From: VGWG01 sp964580075
GTDB taxonomy: Bacteria; Verrucomicrobiota; Kiritimatiellia; RFP12; JAAYNR01
Assembly: GCA_964580075.1 (NCBI GenBank)
Contig: CAZOJL010000001.1
Location: forward strand, 1 to 64,000
Length of the DNA stretch: 64,000 bases
Reading direction: 5' to 3'
Shown here: positions 48,876 to 58,723 of the stretch, in pieces
Layout of the letters: the number at the start of each line of letters is the position of its first letter
How positions within the stretch are numbered: position 1 is the stretch's first letter
The notes under the pieces: model-generated
What the model was told of the DNA's origin: nothing
The model's database searches: none
What the model saw: only the letters and a program-made list of their open reading frames with translations
Translations under genes and position numbers: made by a program

Positions 48876-50459
48876 ATGAGACGATCAGGAATAATCCGAC
48901 TGTTGACGCCGCTGTGCGGCGCGGCGGCAATGCTCGTGCCGGCGTTCCAGACAGCGATTGCCGGACAGGAGGCCGATCTTCTGCAAACGCGCGGCCGCCT
49001 GCTCACCGAAGAGCGGCGCCAGGGGAACGTGCGTCGGGAATTGTCCGGCGTTGTCCGCAGGATAGACCTGCTGATGATGGATCTGACCTCCAACGACCTC
49101 TTCCCGGAGGGCGGAGGGGAACGCGTAACCCAGTTGAACAGGTCGCTGACGGCCGTCAACACCAATCACGTTCCGAGGGCCGAGGAGCATCTCAAGCTGG
49201 CGCGACAAGACCCCACCAATGCCATGCCGCACATCGAAAATGCCGACCTTGAAGTCGGGATTGTCGTCCAGGAGTTGGAAGGCCTGCTGAAAGACATGGG
49301 CCTGATTCTGACCGACGAGGTCCTTCTGGCTCAGATCCGCTCCATCATCAGGACCGAGGAGCTGCTTCGCCGCGAAACGGGTGAGTGGGGCAAGCAGCTC
49401 TACGTCGCTCCGGAACGCACCGGACAGACGCAGACCAAGCTCGTGCAGGCGCAGAACGCCGTGCTAAAACAGGTGGAGATCTTCCTGCAGAGGCTGCTTG
49501 AGGCCGTGGAAAAGGAGACCGATGCGGCGGGGCGGAGACGGTTCGAGTTCGCGGTTGCCGCATTTCGGAGCGGACGTCCGGAGGCGGCGCTGCAGGAGGC
49601 GGCGCGGGAGATAGAAACCGGCAAGCCGATCGGCGGCGTGGAACAGCAGGACTTGGCGCTCAAGGCCCTGCGCACGGTGGCGGAAGCCCTGGCGGGGCAG
49701 ATCACCGACGACATGGCAACGGTCAGGGATGTCATGGAGCATCTGCGGCAGATACTCAAGGATCAGCAGCACCTGCAGCGGGACGTGAGGCAGACGAACG
49801 CGCAACAGTTTCAAGAACGGCATTTCCAGATGCAGGCGCGGCAGATCGAGATCGGCAAGGATCTCCTGCAATGCAGCGCGCAGGCGGCCAAAACCGTGGC
49901 TGCCTTCGCCGTGCGGAAGGCGCAGAAAGCGATGAAAGAGGCCCAGACCGCCCTCGGCAAGATCCAGCAGGAGCCCGCGATTGTCCAGCAGGAAGAAGCG
50001 ATCGTGGATCTCCAGGCCGCCATCGAGGCGCTGAGCGCCATAAGCGCGCTTCCCGCAGTCGCGCTTCCCGACATGCCCGAATACCCCTGGAAGGTCCAGG
50101 TGCTGACCACGAACGTTGTAGCGGGCGACCTCGAGGAACTGATCGATTTGAACACGCTCCCATCCAAGAAGATCGTGGACATCGGTGATATCGTCGAGGG
50201 TACACCCGGCAAGGACCCATCGCATCCGGTGCCGAGCGCGCCCTCGCCTTCTTCGTCGCCCCCCCCAACGTCGAGTCCGCCGCCGATGGCGGACGGCAGC
50301 TCGTCGGATCTCCGCGGGAAAGCCGTGGCGCTCAGTCCGGAGCAGATCAATGCGCTGGAACGGCGGAATCGCGCCGCCGTCTTTCAGAACTATGTGAACA
50401 GGCTGCCCAAGGAGTTCAGGCAGCAGGTGTCGGACTATTACGAGGTGCTGGCGGAGTGA
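48876..50459 (+). CDS. secreted coiled-coil protein
   Basis: 527 residues. A signal peptide (IIRLLTPLCGAAAMLVPAFQ) is followed by long helices with heptad character (residues about 30-400), a Pro/Ser linker near 440-470 and a final helix NRAAVFQNYVNRLPKEFRQQ. This last element looks like the C-terminal tail of long DUF4175 proteins. No enzyme motif. AAGGGA lies 8 bases before ATG 48876. Its neighbours suggest a scaffold for the VWA membrane complex. Confidence 0.65.
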   Translation: MRRSGIIRLLTPLCGAAAMLVPAFQTAIAGQEADLLQTRGRLLTEERRQGNVRRELSGVVRRIDLLMMDLTSNDLFPEGGGERVTQLNRSLTAVNTNHVPRAEEHLKLARQDPTNAMPHIENADLEVGIVVQELEGLLKDMGLILTDEVLLAQIRSIIRTEELLRRETGEWGKQLYVAPERTGQTQTKLVQAQNAVLKQVEIFLQRLLEAVEKETDAAGRRRFEFAVAAFRSGRPEAALQEAAREIETGKPIGGVEQQDLALKALRTVAEALAGQITDDMATVRDVMEHLRQILKDQQHLQRDVRQTNAQQFQERHFQMQARQIEIGKDLLQCSAQAAKTVAAFAVRKAQKAMKEAQTALGKIQQEPAIVQQEEAIVDLQAAIEALSAISALPAVALPDMPEYPWKVQVLTTNVVAGDLEELIDLNTLPSKKIVDIGDIVEGTPGKDPSHPVPSAPSPSSSPPPTSSPPPMADGSSSDLRGKAVALSPEQINALERRNRAAVFQNYVNRLPKEFRQQVSDYYEVLAE

Positions 50460-50460
50460 A

Positions 50461-50540
50461 CAGGGTTCAGGTGTCAGGGTTCAGAATGGAAGTTGCTCCG
50501 CAGCAACATCCTATCCCCACCTGAAATCTGAAACCTGTGC
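50461..50540. repeat. GGTTCAG/GTGTCAG word array, C3 (foldable)
   Basis: The left arm has three words, the right arm two (CTGAAATCTGAAACCT). The centre contains its own small hairpin, TTGCTCCGCAGCAA. It starts one base after the coiled-coil gene's stop. Confidence 0.88.
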
Positions 50541-50561
50541 TCCCAAAGGAGACCAACCATT

Positions 50562-51578
50562 TTGAAAACGCTGACGATCATAACGACGGCGCTGCTGCTG
50601 GCCGCCCTGCCTGCGGCAGCCGCCGAAGATCAGGTGGAGACGGCGAAGCTCTCGCCCGAGGTCCGCGCGGCCATTGACAGGGGGCTGGCCTTCCTCGCCA
50701 GTCGCCAGTTGGACAACGGCAGCCTAAAAATCCAGAGTCCCGGCAGCCCACAGCATCCGGTGTGCGACACCGCGTTGACGCTCATGGCCTTCATGGTCCA
50801 GGGACACGTGCCCGGGAGGGGCGAGTATGGCAAGACGATGGACGCGGCCATCGCCTACCTCATCAGCGTCGGGGAGAAACAGGCGGGCTACATGGGCGGG
50901 AGCATGTACGAGCACGGTTTGGCGACACTCGCGCTCTCCGAGGCGTGGGGACAAAGCAAGAACAGCAAGATTCGCGACGCGCTCCGTGCCGCGGTTGACG
51001 TGACATTGCGGGCGCAGAACGGCGCCGGCGGATGGAGGTACCAGCCGCAACCGGTGGATGCCGATCTTTCCATAACCGTCATGCAACTGGTGGCCTTGAA
51101 CTCCGCCAGGGAAGCCGGCATTGCCGTGCCGGATCAGACCATTCGGAAAGCCGTGGGCTATGTGCTGAAATGCTGGAACCCGGTCGGCGGCGGGTTCTGC
51201 TATCAGCCCAGCGGCGGCGAGGAGAGCCCTCGTTTCGTCACGACGGCGGCGGGGGTGATGTCCCTGATCATGTCCGGGCAGCGGGATCATCCCAAGACCC
51301 GCCGCGGGCTGGCGATTCTCGCCGCGTTCCCTGATATCAAATTTAAGGTGGGCTACGGCGGGTACTGGCTCTATGCACACTACTATGCCATTCAAGACAT
51401 GTACCAGGCCGGCGACACGTTATTCCAGCCGTGGTATCCAAAGATCGCCGCGCCGCTGATCAATGAGCAGTGGAAGGACGGGAGTTGGAACATCCAGGAG
51501 GGACCGATCTTCAGCACGGGGATGGCGGTCATGATTCTCGGAGTGCCCTACCGTTTCGTCCCGATATACCAGAGGTGA
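50562..51578 (+). CDS. prenyltransferase/squalene-oxidase-repeat protein
   Basis: 338 residues, TTG start supported by AAAGGAG about 10 bases upstream and by an immediate signal peptide (LTIITTALLLAALPAAAA). The alpha-toroid repeats are visible: IDRGLAFLASRQLDNGSLKI, HGLATLALSEAWG, GWRYQPQPVDADLSITVMQL and WNIQEGPIFSTGMAVMIL. This fold occurs in terpene cyclases, but the cyclase DxDD motif is not seen and the protein is exported. A binding or structural role is more likely. Confidence 0.82.
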   Translation: MKTLTIITTALLLAALPAAAAEDQVETAKLSPEVRAAIDRGLAFLASRQLDNGSLKIQSPGSPQHPVCDTALTLMAFMVQGHVPGRGEYGKTMDAAIAYLISVGEKQAGYMGGSMYEHGLATLALSEAWGQSKNSKIRDALRAAVDVTLRAQNGAGGWRYQPQPVDADLSITVMQLVALNSAREAGIAVPDQTIRKAVGYVLKCWNPVGGGFCYQPSGGEESPRFVTTAAGVMSLIMSGQRDHPKTRRGLAILAAFPDIKFKVGYGGYWLYAHYYAIQDMYQAGDTLFQPWYPKIAAPLINEQWKDGSWNIQEGPIFSTGMAVMILGVPYRFVPIYQR

Positions 51579-51630
51579 TGGAAGGTTGAAAGATGCAGAT
51601 TGCAGTAATCGATGATCGAAGGAAGGGAAA

Positions 51631-51714
51631 CATGCAACATTCAACACGCAACAGTCAACATGCACGTGCGGCTCTGGCTTTGACCGTTGCGTGTTGCATG
51701 TTGCATGTTGTGTG
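51631..51714. repeat. CAACATT/TTGCATG word array (foldable), inside a gene
   Basis: The left arm has 7-base words CAACATT, CAACACG, CAACAGT, CAACATG. The right arm has TTGCGTG, TTGCATG, TTGCATG, TTGTGTG. The start codon at 51632 is the first ATG of the array, so its translation forms the signal-peptide region of the HEAT protein. Confidence 0.88.
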
Positions 51715-53647
51715 TTTATCAGCCTTCCTGTGCGCGGCACTGGTTTTGCCCCTGTGCGGCGCGTCGGCCGCCGAGCCGCCGGCCGGGGAGACGTCGGGCG
51801 CGCCGCGCCAGCCTGACCAACTGGCCATTGAGAAGACCCTCGCGCAGCTTGAGTCCGCCGACTGGATGCTCAAATCCGAAGCCATCGCGCTCCTGGCGAA
51901 GTGGAAGACGCCGGAGGCCATTCCTCCGCTGAAGGAAATTCTGGAGCGGGAGAAGGAGCCGTGGCTGGCCGGAGCGGCGCTGGTCGCCCTGGCACGAATA
52001 TCCGGCAGCAACGTATTGGCAAAGGCGGCAGGGCTGTCCGATGACCCCGCGCCGGAAATCCGCGGGTCCGCCACGGAAGCGTTGGGGATCATCGGTGGCG
52101 CGGAAGCCCTCGGTGCGGTCCGGCGCCGGCTTGCGGATGCCGATGCGCGCGTGCGTTACCGGGCAGCGGCGGTGGTTGCCATGCTGCTGGGGAAGGATGC
52201 CTGGAAGGATGTTGCCGGGCTTGTCGAGCAACCGCCGGCCGAAGCGCTCGACCAGGCGGCGCGCACGCTCGGGTATGTCGGAACGGCCGAATCGCGGGCT
52301 CGGATTCAAACCCTTCTCGCCGCCACGAACACCGTGGCTGGGCCGTCCGCCGTTCTGTGGGGGCTGAAGGACACCCGCGATCCGGAAGTCGTGGCGATCC
52401 TTCTTCGGTTTCTGGCCGGCCTCCCGGCCAGGAGCGAACTGGCCGGCCCCTGCATGGATCTCCTGCAGTCCTACGGGGACGAATTCCTTTCCGGATCCCT
52501 TGTCGCGGCATTCGAGTCCGGCAGCACGAACGTGTTGGTCGCGGCATGCCGACTGCTCTATGCGCATCCGGCGACGGAACCGGCCCTGGCTCTGGCTGCG
52601 GCGCTGGACAAGCTGAAGGATCCGTCGGACGAGTTGGTGCTGGCGGCGCTGAACGCGCTGTCAACGGGAAAGGCCTGCCCCGCGCGCCATGTCGATCTGT
52701 TCGCGCGCTATCTGGCACACCGCAACCCGCAGTGCCGTGCCAGGGCCGCGACCTGCCTGGGCTTGTGCGGCAATGCCGATCTCTACACGCTTCTCCGTAC
52801 ATCGCTCGCCGACACCGACAGGGATGTCGTGCGCAGCGTCTTGCTGGCCTTGGGCAGAATGCCGCCGGATTCCGCGCCCAGAGAGGGAATTGTCAGTTAC
52901 CTGGGCGAGGTTCTCGAAAAGAAGAATGCCGATTTCGAAATCTTCCGCAATGCCCTCAATCTCGTGACCATTCACGGCAAACCTGAGGAATTCCCGCTGG
53001 CCCTGGCCGCGTTGAATCCGATCCTCAACGGAAAAGACGGTCGGCTACGCTATCAGGCCGCCGTTACGCTCAGGCAGTTGGGTGGTCAGGCCATGGCGCG
53101 CCAGATCGCGGAGGCGCAGGGCTTTCTCCTGGACTGGATGCTCGTCGGCACGTTTCTCAACGACGAAAGCAATTCGGGATTGACCAACGCCTATCCGCCG
53201 GAAGCCGGAATCGATTTCCAGACGAATTATGTCACGCAATACGTTTGGACCGGGATTGATTCAAAAAGAGAAGAGGATCGGCGCGCGATCGGTGAGCGAA
53301 AGGTGGAATGGCGGGAATGGAAGACCGATCAGGTTGACGGCAGAGTGCTTCTGAATGAGGCCATGCCGCCTCCCGCCTACCTGTCTGTCGCATACGGTGT
53401 CGGCGACGTCGTCGCCCCCGCATCAAAAACGGTGTCCGTTACCGTGGCCGCCGGCGATTCCTTTCTTCTCTGGCTGAATGGAAGCAGAGTGGCCGAGGCG
53501 ACGAATCGAGGTTCCGCAGTGTTGCAGTTTCCCGCAGCGCTGAAGCAGGGGGATAACCGATTCATGATCAAATCGTGCAACATCAGGGGTGAATGGTGGT
53601 ACAGCGTCCAGCTCAAGGAGGAGAAGGCGGACGGCGACCCCCAGTGA
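51632..53647 (+). CDS. secreted HEAT-repeat protein
   Basis: 671 residues. The signal peptide (LALTVACCMLHVVCLSAFLC) is partly encoded by a word array. Residues about 60-480 are HEAT/PBS-lyase-like helical repeats (AIALLAKWKTPEAIPPLKEI, RIQTLLAATNTVAGPSAVLW). The C-terminal roughly 150 residues are a beta domain (AAGDSFLLWLNGSRVAEATN). GGAAGGG close to ATG 51632 favours this start over ATG 51593. A scaffold or binding protein outside the cytoplasm; no enzyme motif. Confidence 0.78.
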   Translation: MQHSTRNSQHARAALALTVACCMLHVVCLSAFLCAALVLPLCGASAAEPPAGETSGAPRQPDQLAIEKTLAQLESADWMLKSEAIALLAKWKTPEAIPPLKEILEREKEPWLAGAALVALARISGSNVLAKAAGLSDDPAPEIRGSATEALGIIGGAEALGAVRRRLADADARVRYRAAAVVAMLLGKDAWKDVAGLVEQPPAEALDQAARTLGYVGTAESRARIQTLLAATNTVAGPSAVLWGLKDTRDPEVVAILLRFLAGLPARSELAGPCMDLLQSYGDEFLSGSLVAAFESGSTNVLVAACRLLYAHPATEPALALAAALDKLKDPSDELVLAALNALSTGKACPARHVDLFARYLAHRNPQCRARAATCLGLCGNADLYTLLRTSLADTDRDVVRSVLLALGRMPPDSAPREGIVSYLGEVLEKKNADFEIFRNALNLVTIHGKPEEFPLALAALNPILNGKDGRLRYQAAVTLRQLGGQAMARQIAEAQGFLLDWMLVGTFLNDESNSGLTNAYPPEAGIDFQTNYVTQYVWTGIDSKREEDRRAIGERKVEWREWKTDQVDGRVLLNEAMPPPAYLSVAYGVGDVVAPASKTVSVTVAAGDSFLLWLNGSRVAEATNRGSAVLQFPAALKQGDNRFMIKSCNIRGEWWYSVQLKEEKADGDPQ

Positions 53648-53659
53648 GCAGGGATGCGT

Positions 53660-53830
53660 GTTCAGGTGTCAGGTTTCAGGTGTCAGGTTTCAGGTTTCAG
53701 GTTTCAGGTGTCAGGTTTCAGGTTTCAGGTTTCAGGTTTCAGGTGTCAGGTTTCAGGTGTCAGGTGTCAGGGTTCAGGTGTCAGGTGTCAGGGTTCAGAT
53801 CCTCCTCCTGAAACCCGAAACCTGACACCT
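53660..53830. repeat. GTNTCAG word array, C4 (long, foldable)
   Basis: About 18 tandem 7-base words (GTGTCAG, GTTTCAG, GGTTCAG), then a short right arm (CTGAAACCCGAAACCTGACA). It is the longest array in the window. It lies between the HEAT gene and the first giant gene. Confidence 0.95.
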
Positions 53831-53858
53831 CTTGTACGTTACAGAGATTAGTTTGCGA

Positions 53859-56800
53859 ATGAGAATCAGTATCAAAGACCTGTTGCCCTTCGCGCTGGCA
53901 GCGGTGTGCTGCATTCCGGCGGCGCTGTTCGCGCAGGCGGATATCCAGCCGGAAAAATGGGATGCGCCGCGCATCGCGGCTTGCCGCACGTTGGCCGATG
54001 ACGCCTATGCCGCGAAGGCCATCGAAACGGGGAACCTTCATCTCAAGGACATGATCGAGAACTGTCCCGGACGCTGGGATATTGCCTGCCCGGCGCTCAA
54101 AACCATTCTTCTGGCGTCGAAAGACGGTCCGGAAGACTGGAAGGAGTACGCCGCCCTCCGGCTGATCGCGGCCTATCGGGCTGACCGGCTACTGCCGACA
54201 GACCCGGTCCTGCGGGACGCGTGGGGCACGCTCATCGCCATTCGGGGATACCAGGAACGGTTTCTCGAAGCTAAAGCGATGATCGAGACCCTTGCTGAAG
54301 CAACCGGAAGGGACGTCTGGGTGCTGTTCCTGGAGGCCACACTGTGCTACCAGGCGGACTCGTATGAGACAGAGTCCCGCTTCGCGGAGATTCTTTCCAA
54401 GATCAGCGCCAACGACAGCGATCCGTACGTGCAAGCCGTCTGGTCCGCCATGAACGGTCACGAGGGCCGCAACCCGTATATTGAGAGCGCCTTGGCTTAC
54501 CGGCCGGGCCGCCTGTCGCCCTCCACCGCGCCGAGGAATATGCTCCTCAAGGATTTCTCCTCGAACTGGCAGGCGGTTCGCGACCTCCCGCCCGAGACAG
54601 TGCCGTCACAGATACATACCCTGATTGGCGAATCCTTGGATCAGGGGCGATTCTTAGCCGACGAGACCACCGCCACGATCACTTGGCTGTGGACATTGAT
54701 TGACCGGTATCTGCTGTCGCGAAAGCCGGAAGCCCTGCTTGCGCTACGCCGATTTCAGGAAAGCGAGCTTCGAGAGTGGCGCCGCGGCAGCCGCGGCCAG
54801 TCGGTAGACTCAGGCGGCGCGATCACGCTCTTCCGCCGGTACCCATGGACCGATGAGGGGCAGCGTGAGTTGATGGAATACGGCAGGCAGGAGTTGCCGC
54901 AGGGCCACACGGGAGTGGCGCTGCGATCTTTCCGGGACGTGCTGTCGCACGCCTCGGACCCGGCACTGCGCGCCGAGGCGCAGGTGGGCCTGTGGCTGGC
55001 GCTCGCCCAGCATGACGACCACGGCGAACTCGATGCGGCTTTCCAGGACGTGGATTTGCAGGAGCGCTATCCATGGATGGGCGGGACGGAAACCGCCGGC
55101 GCCATCCGCTCCCGGCTTGAGGAGGGGCTTCCCGCGGTTGCCCCGCAATCGTCGGAGCCGCAGTTGCCCGACCTGACCCGGCGCGTGGTCAGGCTTCCCG
55201 CAGTGGCCCCCTGGCCCGCGTCGTGGCAGCAGTCGCCGGAACAGGGACAGTACTGGGTGTCCGACGATGTCGTCACGGGCTCCGGTCCGTTCTCCCGGGT
55301 CGGGATTCAGTTCCACGGTGACGGCTTTCTGATCAGTTCTCCGAGCATCCTGGCGTGGTATCGCGCGGACAACCCCGAAGTCCCTGTCTGGCAGCGCACG
55401 GTGCGCTTCAACTTCTCGAAGTTCAGGCGGATTCCCGGAATCTACTGCCCCGCCTTGGCGGAGGACCGCATCTTCGCCCGGTGGGGCTATGACCGGTGCC
55501 CCACCGATGTTGCGGCGTTCGACATGAGCACCGGCAAGCCGACATGGTCGTCCGCGCTGGACGGGTCGTGGAGGCAGCAGGCGGCTCCCTTCAGAGGGGA
55601 AAGGACCATGCCGGTGAACGATCCGGTGGCCGCCGACGGACGTCTCTACCTCCTGGCCTTCAGGCCTGATGATGCGGAAGCCAATCCGAGTGACCCGTCT
55701 TCTCTCCCGCTCTTTCTCCTGTGCCTGGAACCGAACACGGGCTCGCGTATTTGGAGAACGCTCATTGCCAACGAAGCGCTCAGGGGGCGCGCGAACTGGC
55801 GACCGGAGGACGAAGTGCATGATCCGGCCGTCTATGGAAACGCGGTGACCGCCCACGAGGGCGCCATCTACTGCGCCGGGAACCAGGGGATCGTTGCCCG
55901 ATGCGACGCGCGCGACGGCAATCTCGAATGGGCGCACCGGTATCCTCGCAGCAGGCTCCTGAGGAAAGCGGCGCTGGTCTCGGACTCCGGGGAAGGCGGC
56001 CATGCCATCGCGTGGGGGGCACCGCCGCTGGTGGCAGACAAGCGGGTGATCTTCATGCCCCGCGATTACAGAGGGGTGTTCGCCCTGGACGCCGACACGG
56101 GGCGTCTGCTATGGCAGAACGCATTCGTGCATCCGGCGGGAGCGATCGGGATCGTCGAGGGGGCGCTGCTGGTGTACGATCATCGGACCGTCGTATCGCT
56201 GGACTTGGCCACCGGCGCCGTGCGCTGGTTCCGGCATTTCGAGGAGGGTATCCGCGGACGCGGCCAGTTGATCGGTTCGTCGCTGTACGTCGGCACGTCC
56301 AACGAACTGTGCCGCATCGACGCGAACTCGGGAATTGTCGTCGAACGGATGCCCTGGGGTGTGGAAGGACGGACGATTCACGACTTCGTGATTCACGGAC
56401 GAGGCTTGTACATCGTCTCGGATGAGGCCACCCCTGCAGACGACTGTAAACCCGGACAGCTTGCCGGGCCGCTCGCGGCGGCCGGCGCGGGTGGATTGCC
56501 GTTTCCGCTGAGGCATGCCTGGCAGCTTTCGCGCGCCAATGCCCAGCTCCATGTGCCGCCGCCGGAGGCCGGGCTCAAAGGCAGGGCGTATCTGTACTCA
56601 GACGGCGTTCTGGAGTGTCTCCGGACCGACGCCCCGATCGGCGTCGTATGGCAGCGGCTGGTGCAGCCGGACCTCGGTGGCGTGGATTTCCGTCAGGGGC
56701 TGATGGGGCTGAAGTACCCGCGCCGCGTGGTTGTGCTGGACGGCGCGACCGGCGCCGTGCGGGACCGCGCGCTGGCGCTCGAACGCGGCGGCCCCGGGGG

Positions 56801-58667
56801 TCCGGCGCCGAGTGAGGCGCGTGCGAGGGCCGGCCTCATCCGTGGCGATCGATACTACGACGCGCTGACCAATCAGGGGATCGCCAGGGCTATCGACCTG
56901 AAGAGCGAAAAGACGCTTACAAACTATTCCATTCCTTCCTGGCCGGGCAACCGCGACGCCAGGATCGTCGGGTTGTGCTTGGGTGACGACTCGCTGTTCG
57001 TTCTGTCGAGTGTTCCCGAACTGCGCGCCGATGCGTTCGATCTCAAGTCCGGCGCTCACACGGGCGGGCAGCGCCTGGCGAACGTCCGGTACACGAAATG
57101 GTCTGCTCCCGATAACGTCGGCGGCGGGAGAATGGCGGGTCGCGGCTCGTGGGAAAACGAGATGGTTTGTGGATCCGGGATGCTGTTTGTGACCGACGAA
57201 TCAGGCCTTCACGCCTGGACATCGAATCCCGCGGGCGAAGTCCCTCCGGTCGAGTGGCCCTCTCCGAAGCTGTATCGCCGCCGCGAATCCATTGCGGTGG
57301 ACGGATCGACCCGGGAATGGAGTCAGGGCGAGCACGTCGAACTGCCCCTCGACGACAAGGACAAGGATCGGGGAAGCCTTATGCTGGCGCACGACGGAAG
57401 CTATCTGTACCTGGCGATCTCCTACCGGGACGCGCGCATCGACCCCTTGCGGGGGAGCGGGAGATACAGCGTCGGAGATTGGGTATCCATCGCCTTCCGG
57501 GACGGCCGGGTGCGGCGCAACTGGAAGATCGGACTCGTTGACCGTGGACGCCCCGTTTGCCTGGGCCTGGGCTGGCCGGACGAGAATCCGGCGGTGGGGA
57601 TTGGGTACAACATCAAGACATCGCAGCACGTGTACGAGATCGCTGTGCCCCTGACGAGGGGGCGAAGAGGGGTCAAGGCCGACCTGTCGGCGGAGGTGTG
57701 GGATGATCAGGGCCCGGAGGGTCCCGTGAAAATCCTGGAGTGCGCCGGGATGACGATAGGCCTTCATCCCATGACGCGCGTGGAGGAAGAGACGGGCTTT
57801 GCCATCATGCGCGACCTGCCGGACCTGCCGGCATCGAGGGCATTGTACGACAGGATACGCGGTTTCTACGAAGCGTGGACCGGCGAAGTACCGCCGTATC
57901 CCGCCTCGAAAGGGCCGGCGGATCCGGCACGGGCCGTGGAAGACCTGAACAGGTTCGTTTCCGAGGTCGGGGGCGGCCAGTTCCCCTACGCGTTGTACAG
58001 GGTTCTGGCGCGTCTTGGCGGCCCCAATGCCTTGCCGCCCGATGTCGGGAAGTGGTTTCAGCGAAAGCGCGAACTCGAAGCCGGGATACAAGGCCCGTAC
58101 GGGTTGAACGATTCCCTGGCTGTAACCAACTGGCTGCTGCTGGGGTATTTTCCAGCCGCGCCGCACGATGACGGCTTCGATGCGGACTATCTCCAGTGCG
58201 TCGGCGGGGAACCGATGCACGTTCCGGATCGCAAACTGGAAGTGGAAACGGGCAGGGGCGACAAGGCCATGTGGATACCCTACAATGCTCCGGACAACAA
58301 GGTCAACTTCTACGACATGGAGCGCCTGGGCCTCGTGAACCGGGAGGTGGACGCCGTGATCTACGCGGCATGCTGGCTGAAAGCGGATGCGGACACCGAT
58401 TGCGAACTGCAAGTGGATACGGGAGACGATTGGGGCAGGGTGTACCTGGATCACGAACCGCTGGAGGAACACGAGCCGAGCACGTGGGAGCCGATTGAAA
58501 AGAGCAGATACAAGGTCACACTCGAGGAGGGGCTGCATCTGCTCCTGATCAAGATGGCCGGCTCTCTGAGGCCCTCGGGTGCGGGCCACGCGCCACGGTT
58601 CTACTTTGACGTGCGCATCATCGACCCCGGTGGCGCCAGGCCTCCGGGCATTACGGTGTGGAACTAG
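53859..58667 (+). CDS. giant secreted PQQ-propeller / CBM9-like protein 1
   Basis: 1,602 residues. Signal peptide (PFALAAVCCIPAALFAQ), a helical N-terminal third of TPR-like character (WDIACPALKTILLASKDGPE, LIAIRGYQERFLEAKAMIET), a PQQ-type propeller at about 430-1,130 (GVFALDADTGRLLWQNAFVH, VVSLDLATGAVRWFRHFE), a CBM9-like module at about 1,150-1,310 (IAVDGSTREWSQGEHVELPL) and a terminal beta domain (AACWLKADADTDCELQVDTG). No PQQ-enzyme catalytic motif is evident. Probably an extracellular binding/sensing protein. The next gene is its tandem paralogue. Confidence 0.82.
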   Translation: MRISIKDLLPFALAAVCCIPAALFAQADIQPEKWDAPRIAACRTLADDAYAAKAIETGNLHLKDMIENCPGRWDIACPALKTILLASKDGPEDWKEYAALRLIAAYRADRLLPTDPVLRDAWGTLIAIRGYQERFLEAKAMIETLAEATGRDVWVLFLEATLCYQADSYETESRFAEILSKISANDSDPYVQAVWSAMNGHEGRNPYIESALAYRPGRLSPSTAPRNMLLKDFSSNWQAVRDLPPETVPSQIHTLIGESLDQGRFLADETTATITWLWTLIDRYLLSRKPEALLALRRFQESELREWRRGSRGQSVDSGGAITLFRRYPWTDEGQRELMEYGRQELPQGHTGVALRSFRDVLSHASDPALRAEAQVGLWLALAQHDDHGELDAAFQDVDLQERYPWMGGTETAGAIRSRLEEGLPAVAPQSSEPQLPDLTRRVVRLPAVAPWPASWQQSPEQGQYWVSDDVVTGSGPFSRVGIQFHGDGFLISSPSILAWYRADNPEVPVWQRTVRFNFSKFRRIPGIYCPALAEDRIFARWGYDRCPTDVAAFDMSTGKPTWSSALDGSWRQQAAPFRGERTMPVNDPVAADGRLYLLAFRPDDAEANPSDPSSLPLFLLCLEPNTGSRIWRTLIANEALRGRANWRPEDEVHDPAVYGNAVTAHEGAIYCAGNQGIVARCDARDGNLEWAHRYPRSRLLRKAALVSDSGEGGHAIAWGAPPLVADKRVIFMPRDYRGVFALDADTGRLLWQNAFVHPAGAIGIVEGALLVYDHRTVVSLDLATGAVRWFRHFEEGIRGRGQLIGSSLYVGTSNELCRIDANSGIVVERMPWGVEGRTIHDFVIHGRGLYIVSDEATPADDCKPGQLAGPLAAAGAGGLPFPLRHAWQLSRANAQLHVPPPEAGLKGRAYLYSDGVLECLRTDAPIGVVWQRLVQPDLGGVDFRQGLMGLKYPRRVVVLDGATGAVRDRALALERGGPGGPAPSEARARAGLIRGDRYYDALTNQGIARAIDLKSEKTLTNYSIPSWPGNRDARIVGLCLGDDSLFVLSSVPELRADAFDLKSGAHTGGQRLANVRYTKWSAPDNVGGGRMAGRGSWENEMVCGSGMLFVTDESGLHAWTSNPAGEVPPVEWPSPKLYRRRESIAVDGSTREWSQGEHVELPLDDKDKDRGSLMLAHDGSYLYLAISYRDARIDPLRGSGRYSVGDWVSIAFRDGRVRRNWKIGLVDRGRPVCLGLGWPDENPAVGIGYNIKTSQHVYEIAVPLTRGRRGVKADLSAEVWDDQGPEGPVKILECAGMTIGLHPMTRVEEETGFAIMRDLPDLPASRALYDRIRGFYEAWTGEVPPYPASKGPADPARAVEDLNRFVSEVGGGQFPYALYRVLARLGGPNALPPDVGKWFQRKRELEAGIQGPYGLNDSLAVTNWLLLGYFPAAPHDDGFDADYLQCVGGEPMHVPDRKLEVETGRGDKAMWIPYNAPDNKVNFYDMERLGLVNREVDAVIYAACWLKADADTDCELQVDTGDDWGRVYLDHEPLEEHEPSTWEPIEKSRYKVTLEEGLHLLLIKMAGSLRPSGAGHAPRFYFDVRIIDPGGARPPGITVWN

Positions 58668-58671
58668 AGAG

Positions 58672-58723
58672 CGTGTTCAGTGTTCAGTATTCAGTGTTCA
58701 GTGTTCAGTGTTCGGTGTTCGGT
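58672..58723. repeat. GTGTTCA word array
   Basis: Seven 7-base words (GTGTTCA, GTATTCA, GTGTTCG), one orientation only, between the two giant paralogues. It ends 6 bases before the next ATG. Confidence 0.9.

Noticed and set aside
53589..53851. Overlapping open frames encoding QVSGFRC-type peptide repeats
   Set aside because: Purely the translation of the 7-base word array, which reads open in all three frames. No ribosome site and no independent sequence.
44681..58723. Word arrays as CRISPR arrays
   Set aside because: The words are 7-8 bases in direct tandem, with no unique spacers and no cas genes nearby.
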